In this document: positions 13,983-19,069 of the stretch, in pieces
How the letters are laid out: the number at the start of each line of letters is the position of its first letter
Numbering within the stretch: the first letter of the stretch is position 1
Assembly (NCBI GenBank): GCA_035569235.1
Contig: DATMND010000050.1
Span: 1-19,069 of the forward strand
DNA: 19,069 bases
Direction of reading: 5' to 3'
From: JAMXLO01 sp035569235
Lineage (GTDB): Bacteria; Pseudomonadota; Alphaproteobacteria; Acetobacterales; Acetobacteraceae
Notes under the pieces: model-generated
Told to the model about the DNA's origin: nothing
Databases searched by the model: none
What the model saw: the letters and a program-made list of their open reading frames with translations, nothing else
Translations under genes and position numbers: made by a program

Positions 13983-16019
13983 TCAGCCGAGCCGCTTGCG
14001 GACGGCCGCCACGATGGCTTCGGGCGTGATACCGAAGTGTTTGTAAAGATCTTCATAAGGCGCGGAGGCTCCGAAGCCGGTCATGCCGATGAAAACCCCG
14101 TCGCTGCCGAGCCAGCGCTCCCAGCCAAACCCGCCGGCGGCCTCGATGCCAATGCGCGGCACGCCGCCCAGCACGCCAGCACGATACGCTTCGTCTTGCT
14201 GCGAGAACAGCTCCCAACACGGAAGTGACACGACAGCGACCCCGATGCCCTCGCCGGCGAGGCTCTCCCGGGCCGCCATGGCGATCGAAACCTCCGAACC
14301 GGTCGCGATCAGCGTTGCCTGGCGCGGGCCGTCCGCCTCGGCGAGCACATAGCCGCCCCGCGCGCAGCGGTTCTCGGCGGTGTCGGTCCGCATCGTCGGC
14401 AGCGCCTGGCGGGTCAGCACCAGCAGGCTTGGCCCATCCGTCCGGCGGATCGCCAGTTCCCAGCATTCGGCGGTCTCCATCGCCTCGGCTGGGCGGAACA
14501 CATGGAGATGCGGCATGGCGCGGAGGCTGGCCAAGTGCTCGATCGGCTGGTGCGTCGGACCGTCCTCGCCGAGGCCGATGGAGTCATGGGTCAGGACGTG
14601 GATCACGTGCGCGCGCATGATCGCACCGATGCGGATCGCCGGGCGCATGTAGTCGGTGAAGACGAAGAAGGTCCCGGTGTAGGGGATCAGGCCGCCATGC
14701 ACCGCCATACCGTTGGCGGCGGCGGCCATGCCGTGCTCGCGCACGCCGAAGTGAATGTAGCGGCCGGAGAAGTTGCCGGCACTGACCGTGCCCATGGTCT
14801 TGACGAACGTGAGGTTCGAACCGGTCAAGTCAGCCGACCCGCCAACCAGTTCGGGGGTCGCCGGCACCAGTGCGTCCAGCGCCTTCTGGCTGGCCTGGCG
14901 CGTCGCCATCCGCGGCTTCGTTTCGGCGATCTCCTGTTTCAGAGCAGCCACCGCCTCGTGCCAGTTGTCCGGCAGCCGCCCGGCCATCACGCGCTCGAAC
15001 TCGCCACGCATCGCATTATGCGCCAACCGCTTGAGCCACGCGCGGCGGCTGGTGGCGCCGCGGCTCCCGGCGGCGCGCCAGCGCTCGAGCAGATCGTCCG
15101 GCACGATGAACGCCGGCTCGTGCCAGCCGAGGGCCGCCTTCGCCGCCGCTGCCTCCTGCGCACCCAGCGGCGAGCCGTGAGTGGCCGCCGTGCCGGCCTT
15201 GGTGGGGGCGCCGAGACCGATGATCGTGCGGCATGCGATCACGGTCGGCTTCTTCGAACGGACCGCGAAGGACAGCGCTGCATTGATCTCCTGCGGATCA
15301 TGGCCGTCGATCCGCTTGGCCGCCCAGCCATAGGCGGAAAAACGCTTCAGCACGTCGTCCGAGTAGGCCAGCGCCGTGTCGCCATCGATCGAGATGTGGT
15401 TGTCATCATAAAGGACGGTCAGCTTCGAGAGGCACAGATGGCCGGCGATCGCGGCAGCCTCGTGGCTGATCCCCTCCATCATGTCGCCGTCGGAGGCGAT
15501 CACCCAGGTGCGGTGATCGACCAGCGAGCGGCCGAACCGCGCGGCGAGCAGGCGTTCGGCCAGCGCCATGCCGATCGCCGTGGCGAACCCTTGGCCGAGC
15601 GGGCCGGTGGTGGTCTCAATGCCGGGATGCTCGCCGAACTCCGGATGGCCGGCGGCCGGGGAATCGAGCTGGCGGAAGCGCTTGATCTCGCCGATGCCCA
15701 TGCCCTCGTGGCCGGTCAGGTAAAGCAGCGCGTAGAGCAGCAGGGAGCCATGGCCGGCCGACAGGATGAAGCGGTCGCGGTCCGGCCAGCGCGGGTCGGC
15801 GGCGTCGAACTTGTGGAAGCGCGTCCAGAGCGCGGTGGCAACGTCCGCCATGCCCATCGGCATGCCGGGATGGCCGGATTTCGCCGCTTCCACCCCATCG
15901 ATGGCGAGCGCGCGAATGGCGTTGGCCATGTGCCATGCCTGGGTGGACGGCCGCGCCAGGATCTCCGCCTGGTGGGCGAGCACGGGGTTGTCGATGGTGA
16001 GCGCGTCTGGACCAGCCAT
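13983..16019 (-). CDS. tkt: Transketolase
   Basis: A 678-residue transketolase, standard bacterial length. It moves two-carbon units between sugar phosphates using thiamine diphosphate and Mg. I chose the ATG at 16019 because AAGGAGA sits 6 nt upstream; an in-frame ATG at 16070 would fall inside the -35 box. Key segments: IDGVEAAKSGHPGMPMGMAD (substrate His at about 50), TGPLGQGFATAIGMA, the cofactor motif SDGDMMEGISHEAAAIAGHL ending with DDNHISIDG, KTIIG-like CRTIIGLGAPTKAGTAATHG, and the pyrimidine-domain motif FGVREHGMAAAANGMA with YTGTFFVFTDYMRPAIRI. HDSIGLGEDGPTHQPIEHLA is also intact. First gene of tkt-gap-pgk, which points to pentose phosphate/glycolytic carbon flow or the Calvin cycle. 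A clear promoter lies just upstream. Confidence 0.98.
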   Translation of the reverse strand: MAGPDALTIDNPVLAHQAEILARPSTQAWHMANAIRALAIDGVEAAKSGHPGMPMGMADVATALWTRFHKFDAADPRWPDRDRFILSAGHGSLLLYALLYLTGHEGMGIGEIKRFRQLDSPAAGHPEFGEHPGIETTTGPLGQGFATAIGMALAERLLAARFGRSLVDHRTWVIASDGDMMEGISHEAAAIAGHLCLSKLTVLYDDNHISIDGDTALAYSDDVLKRFSAYGWAAKRIDGHDPQEINAALSFAVRSKKPTVIACRTIIGLGAPTKAGTAATHGSPLGAQEAAAAKAALGWHEPAFIVPDDLLERWRAAGSRGATSRRAWLKRLAHNAMRGEFERVMAGRLPDNWHEAVAALKQEIAETKPRMATRQASQKALDALVPATPELVGGSADLTGSNLTFVKTMGTVSAGNFSGRYIHFGVREHGMAAAANGMAVHGGLIPYTGTFFVFTDYMRPAIRIGAIMRAHVIHVLTHDSIGLGEDGPTHQPIEHLASLRAMPHLHVFRPAEAMETAECWELAIRRTDGPSLLVLTRQALPTMRTDTAENRCARGGYVLAEADGPRQATLIATGSEVSIAMAARESLAGEGIGVAVVSLPCWELFSQQDEAYRAGVLGGVPRIGIEAAGGFGWERWLGSDGVFIGMTGFGASAPYEDLYKHFGITPEAIVAAVRKRLG

Positions 16020-16041
16020 GTCTTCTCCTTGAATGCCGGCG

Positions 16042-16070
16042 CCTATAGGAGCAGGTAGGGGGCCGGGCAA
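16042..16070 (-). promoter_or_regulatory. Promoter of the tkt-gap-pgk operon
   Basis: On the minus strand TTGCCC (16065-16070) and TATAGG (16042-16047) are separated by exactly 17 bp. Both are 4-5 of 6 matches to the housekeeping consensus. Transcription would start near 16035, giving a leader of about 15 nt that includes the AAGGAGA ribosome site. Confidence 0.7.
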
Positions 16071-16120
16071 GGGCGGAGGCGGTTCCGGATCGTTGCAGGT
16101 AAGGAGTGGGAGGCGCCAAC

Positions 16121-16200
16121 ATGAGTGACGCCGCGGGACAGGTTGCCAGCAACGCGGTACTGGTGGCGCTAAATATTACATATTCGCGCGGTCGTTCGGG
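16121..16200 (+). other. Possible 5' end of a lost gene divergent from tkt
   Basis: An ATG at 16121 follows a purine-rich AAGGAGTGGGAGG, a ribosome site stronger than most in this window. The frame reads MSDAAGQVASNAVLVALNIT and then loses protein-like character; it stays open to 16414 but runs antisense into the ABC permease gene. I suspect the start of a gene whose body was removed, perhaps by the insertion scar further right. No family is recognised. Confidence 0.22.
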
Positions 16201-16235
16201 ACACGACCTCGGCGTGGCGGTTGCGCGGATCCCGC

Positions 16236-16319
16236 ATGGTCACCCACTGCGCGAGGCGGGGTGTGCCAGCTGCCTAGCAAATGGTGACCCCAAAATGACC
16301 ATTGGGTGGTGGCCACCAT
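16236..16319. mobile_element. Possible insertion-sequence end remnant (IS21-like pattern)
   Basis: The stretch holds several GGTGACC/TGACC-type words in both directions: ATGGTCACCCA at 16236-16246, GGTGACCCCAAAATGACC at 16283-16300, and TGGGTGGTGGCCACCAT at 16303-16319. Repeated TGACC-with-A-run blocks are typical of IS21-family termini. No transposase sequence remains, and no second end or target duplication could be located. Confidence 0.25.
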
Positions 16320-16355
16320 CGGGCTGGGAGACCGCGTTTAGGAGCAGCCAGGCCG

Positions 16356-17249
16356 TCAGCACGGTTGCACTTCCCATTTCTCGATCGTGCGCTTTTCGAT
16401 CGTGCCGACAATAAGCTTCTCGGTGGCATAACCGACGATGGCCACCAGAATCATCGCCGTCATCAGATCGACGGCGCGGAACTGAAATCGCGATTCCATC
16501 AGCAGGTAGCCGATACCATCCTGCGAAGCGAGCATCTCGCCCGCGACAATCATGCGCCAGGCTCCGCCCAGGCTGATGCGCAGGCCGGTGATGATGTACG
16601 GCACCGTGGCAGGCAGCACCACGCGGAAGAACAACGAAAAGCCGCGAGCGCCGAAGCATCGGCCGGCGTCGAGCACCGTCGGGCTGATCAGCCGCGCACC
16701 GGCCTCCGCGTTGAACAACAATGGAAAGAACACCGTCGCGAACACGACGAACACGACGGCCGTATCGCCGAGACCGAACCAAAGGATGGCAAGTGGAATC
16801 CATGCAATGCCCGGAATCGGATAAACCGCCTGCACTGCCGGCATCATGAATTCCCGCAGTGTGGTAATGCGACCGAGCATCAGACCAAGCGGGATTGCAA
16901 CGACGGCTGCAAACAAAAATCCGGTCATGGCGCGCAGGAAACTGTGCGAAAGATGCACGTATATGTTCGGACCGTACAGCCATTGGCTATTGGAGACCGT
17001 CAGCGTGACGACGACATTGCGCAGCACGGTCAGCGGCGGAGGCAGCAGCAGATCCAGATCGAAGATCTGCGACATGATCTGCCACACCAACAGGATCGAT
17101 AGGATTCCAGCCATGCCGCGGATGAAGCGGCGCAGCCGGGTCCGGCGATTGCGCAGCTTCACATGCTGCGCGAAGTCCTGCTGCGTGCGGCTGTAAGGCG
17201 CTGCGAGGTCTTCGGCGGGCGCGACGCCGATGTGTTCGATCGTGTTCAT
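16356..17249 (-). CDS. ABC transporter permease (SsuC/TauC type, BPD_transp_1)
   Basis: A 297-residue inner-membrane permease of the nitrate/sulfonate/taurine class. The start at 17249 gives MNTIEHIGVAPAEDL, a basic cytoplasmic segment (KLRNRRTRLRRFIRG), then about six membrane helices beginning with MAGILSILLVWQIM. The ATPase-coupling EAA-type loop is LDAGRCFGARGFSLFFRVVL followed by PATVPYIITGLRISLGGAWR. PIPGIAWIPLAILWFGLG is another family marker. The ATG overlaps the stop of the binding-protein gene by 4 nt. No ATPase gene follows; the next sequence is the scrambled 16.1-16.3 kb region. Without an ATPase elsewhere in the genome the importer would be incomplete. Substrate not predictable. 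Confidence 0.92.
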   Translation of the reverse strand: MNTIEHIGVAPAEDLAAPYSRTQQDFAQHVKLRNRRTRLRRFIRGMAGILSILLVWQIMSQIFDLDLLLPPPLTVLRNVVVTLTVSNSQWLYGPNIYVHLSHSFLRAMTGFLFAAVVAIPLGLMLGRITTLREFMMPAVQAVYPIPGIAWIPLAILWFGLGDTAVVFVVFATVFFPLLFNAEAGARLISPTVLDAGRCFGARGFSLFFRVVLPATVPYIITGLRISLGGAWRMIVAGEMLASQDGIGYLLMESRFQFRAVDLMTAMILVAIVGYATEKLIVGTIEKRTIEKWEVQPC

Positions 17250-18256
17250 GATTTCTGTTGCAGGTAGTCCAGGTCGAACACGTCGCTCATCGTCATATTC
17301 GGCGAAATCTCGCCGCGCGCCAGCATCGCCTGTCCCAGGATGTTCCACCATGCCTGCGCGGCGGCCTCGGTCAGGCCGACACGCGGGTCGAAGCGAGGGT
17401 ACATGGCCTCGATGACCGCTGGATCCTGGCGCGACCACTCGCTCATGATCGACACCATTTCCGTCTTCGAAGCTGACTGGTAGGCGGTGCTGGCATCGCG
17501 CAGCGATTGCGCAAAGCGCCGCGTTACGTCCGGATTCGCCTTCATGAATGCCATGTTGCCGCAGACACCGGTGCCTGGCACCAGCTTGGCTTCCTGTCCC
17601 ATGTCGCCACGACCGCTGCTCATGAACTCGAAGCCTGCATTGGCTTGCAACGCCAGCGTCGCGGTCAACGCATCGTGCATGAACCCATCGAGTTGGTGGC
17701 TGACCAGTGCCGGCAACATTTCCGGGCCGCCGAGTGTCAGGAAGTCCCAGTTGAAATCCTTCGTCGTCATATTCCTGGTGCGCAGGAAGGCGCGGAACAG
17801 GATGAGGTGGAAGGAGGATGGATTGGACAGGCCGATGCGCAGCTTCATGGCGCGCAGGTCATCGAGCGACCTGCCCTTGAGGTCGTTGCGAAGCACGAAG
17901 AAAGTGCCGCTGGCGATGCCGCCTTCGACCAGTGCTATCGGCAGCGGCTTGCTCGCCTCGAGATAGCGCGAGTTGGCATGTGCCACCTCGCCGCTGGCGC
18001 CCAGGTAGAAATCCAGGCCGTTACGCAGAAGCTGCTCGATCCCGGCCGCGGTCTGACCGGATGGGAACGGATACTCCACCACGTTGAGACCGTTGTTGGC
18101 GAACGCGCCGGTCTTGACCGCGATCCAGCATATCACGGTGACGATGTTCGGTTTCAGCATGCCGACCCGGATCTTGTCGGCGGCAATCGCGCGATGGCCG
18201 CGCAGGCTGGACAGCGCCGCAATTGCCGGGATTGCGAGTACTCTTCGTCGGTTCAT
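17246..18256 (-). CDS. NMT1/TauA-type ABC substrate-binding protein
   Basis: A 336-residue exported binding protein of the NMT1/SsuA/TauA class. The start at 18256 has GGGAGGA about 8 nt upstream and gives MNRRRVLAIPAIAALSSLRG, a twin-arginine-like or Sec signal cleaved near AIAAD. Family features follow: DKIRVGMLKPNIVTVICWIA, KTGAFANNGLNVVEYPFPSG, the ligand-site region YLGASGEVAHANSRY, LKGRSLDDLRAMKLRIG and PEMLPALVSHQLDGFMHDAL. It delivers an unknown ligand; members of the family bind sulfonates, nitrate, pyrimidine precursors or aromatic acids. It overlaps the permease gene by 4 nt. The upstream amidohydrolase on the same strand hints that ligand uptake and breakdown may be linked. Confidence 0.9.
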   Translation of the reverse strand: MNRRRVLAIPAIAALSSLRGHRAIAADKIRVGMLKPNIVTVICWIAVKTGAFANNGLNVVEYPFPSGQTAAGIEQLLRNGLDFYLGASGEVAHANSRYLEASKPLPIALVEGGIASGTFFVLRNDLKGRSLDDLRAMKLRIGLSNPSSFHLILFRAFLRTRNMTTKDFNWDFLTLGGPEMLPALVSHQLDGFMHDALTATLALQANAGFEFMSSGRGDMGQEAKLVPGTGVCGNMAFMKANPDVTRRFAQSLRDASTAYQSASKTEMVSIMSEWSRQDPAVIEAMYPRFDPRVGLTEAAAQAWWNILGQAMLARGEISPNMTMSDVFDLDYLQQKS

Positions 18257-18317
18257 CGCAGGGTCCTCCCGAAGGCCGCGGCGTTGTTTCGCCGCGGAAT
18301 CTTGCCGTTCCGGTGCG

Positions 18318-18518
18318 CTATGTCTTGTGGGCATCCTGGTCGGGCCATTCGGCGACCAGGTCGCGCGCTTCATGCAGCGACGCGGCCGGATGCCGAATGA
18401 GGTAAAGCGTCGTGCATGCATGAAACGTGCTGACCGCGTTGGCGCCAAGGCCGCACAGGTCGCGCCAGGCCCGCCGCACGGCGCGTTCACAGCTTGTTTC
18501 ATCCGCGATGCCGCACAT
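18318..18518 (-). CDS. Small hypothetical protein
   Basis: A 66-residue frame in the 338-bp space between the amidohydrolase and the binding-protein gene. The sequence looks like true protein: SCERAVRRAWRDLCGLG, then FHACTTLYLIRHPAASLHEA and DLVAEWPDQD, which suggests two or three short helices. It has no signal peptide or membrane segment. An AGGGG lies about 10 nt before the ATG. Same strand as its neighbours, so it could be part of the catabolic operon. I do not recognise the family; the other frames here read as low-quality arginine-rich shadows. Confidence 0.5.
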   Translation of the reverse strand: MCGIADETSCERAVRRAWRDLCGLGANAVSTFHACTTLYLIRHPAASLHEARDLVAEWPDQDAHKT

Positions 18519-18594
18519 TCCGGCTACCCCTGCCAGACACCAACGAAATCCCGCGCACGCAAACGGCCGAGCGGCAATGCGGGTGCCGGTATGA

Positions 18595-19069
18595 TCACAG
18601 GCCGCAGCGGGCGTAGAACCGTATCGGGTTTTCCCAGAACATCTTACGCTTGCGAGCCTCCGACATGTTCTCCCAGCGCAGCACGATGTTGGTCGCTTCG
18701 GGGAAGGCGCTCTCGCCGTGGGGGTAATCGGATGCGTACATCAGCACGTGCTCGCCGACGATATCGGCGACCATGTTGGTGACCTTCTCGCCCTCCGACA
18801 TTTCGATACTCTGGTAATAGCGGCCGCCCATCACGTACTCGCTGGGATGGTGTTTCAGGTTCGGCGGCAGCGCGGCACGAATCGTCTCCATGTGCTCGTC
18901 CAGACGCGCCATCCAGAAAGGCAGCCAGCCGTGGCCGGCCTCGAGACAGCCCAGCCGCAATCGCGGGAAACGATCGAGCAGGCCACTACCGATGAGCGCC
19001 GCCATATTGCGCATGCCGCACCACGGATGTGCCGCCGAACGCTGCAGCCAAAGATTGTCCCAGGTATCC
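18595..19069 (-). CDS. Amidohydrolase family protein (Amidohydro_2), 3' part
   Basis: The C-terminal 157 or so residues of a metal-dependent amidohydrolase of the Amidohydro_2 (ACMSD-like) group; the 5' end is beyond the right edge. The frame is open to 19068, beginning DTWDNLWLQRSAAHPWCG, so internal ATGs are not the true start. Typical segments are GLLDRFPRLRLGCLEAGHGW, LPFWMARLDEHMET and the metal-ligand motif MYASDYPHGESAFPEAT, followed by the C-terminal helix ARKRKMFWENPIRFY. These enzymes hydrolyse or decarboxylate carboxylic, often aromatic, substrates. It lies upstream of an uptake system on the same strand, a layout seen in catabolic clusters. Exact reaction unknown. Confidence 0.9.
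   Translation of the reverse strand, partial: DTWDNLWLQRSAAHPWCGMRNMAALIGSGLLDRFPRLRLGCLEAGHGWLPFWMARLDEHMETIRAALPPNLKHHPSEYVMGGRYYQSIEMSEGEKVTNMVADIVGEHVLMYASDYPHGESAFPEATNIVLRWENMSEARKRKMFWENPIRFYARCGL

Noticed and set aside
11769..14228. Very long plus-strand open frame (819 codons) opposite pgk and gap
   Set aside because: It is the complement of two certain genes; its product is rich in Arg, His and Gln with no recognisable domain, as expected for an antisense shadow in GC-rich DNA.
14502..16058. Plus-strand open frame of 518 codons opposite tkt
   Set aside because: Antisense shadow of transketolase with biased composition and no domain.

Overview
The window is GC-rich, densely coded and largely read from the minus strand. 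It looks like a chromosome segment of an alphaproteobacterium. Acetobacteraceae/Rhodospirillales is my best guess, based on the style of the TAT-exported binding proteins, a DUF29 protein, a GcrA-like helix-turn-helix protein and two kinds of alphaproteobacterial intergenic palindrome. There are no rRNA, tRNA or CRISPR features.

Layout. (1) Bases 1-747 are a small graveyard: a minus-strand coding fragment cut by the window edge, a frameshifted ISAs1-type transposase remnant, and the C-terminal half of an HVO_A0114-like DNA-binding protein. (2) 768-4265 is a complete three-gene sugar-type ABC importer operon (binding protein, double ATPase, permease), minus strand. (3) 4387-5643 is a regulatory-looking island: a GcrA-like HTH gene overlapping a DUF6362-like gene, diverging from an XRE regulator across an AT-rich spacer with two 13-bp direct repeats 22 bp apart. 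(4) 5658-6744 holds a large palindrome and a stand-alone phosphate acyltransferase gene that appears leaderless. (5) 6801-8731 has a 19-bp tandem repeat, a glycine-zipper lipoprotein, and a Sco/PCu(A)C copper-delivery pair for cytochrome oxidase assembly. (6) 8826-10412 is a solitary family-5 (peptide/opine type) binding protein. (7) 10463-11532 has a nucleoside 2-deoxyribosyltransferase-like gene and a DUF29 gene. (8) 11667-16070 is a central-carbon operon, tkt-gap-pgk, with a clear promoter and a palindrome between gap and pgk. (9) 16121-16355 is scrambled, possibly the scar of an insertion sequence. (10) 16356-19069 carries an ABC permease and a NMT1/TauA-type binding protein without an ATPase, a possible small gene, and the 3' end of an amidohydrolase, all minus strand.

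How they work together. tkt, gap and pgk link the pentose phosphate or Calvin cycle with triose metabolism. Sco and PCu(A)C would load copper into an aa3-type oxidase. The two transporter sets and the lone binding protein are nutrient uptake; substrates cannot be read from sequence. The least explained part is the HTH/DUF6362/XRE island with its repeated operator-like sites. The IS scars at both the left end and near 16.2 kb show the window has been rearranged, and may explain the truncated regulator and the missing ATPase.
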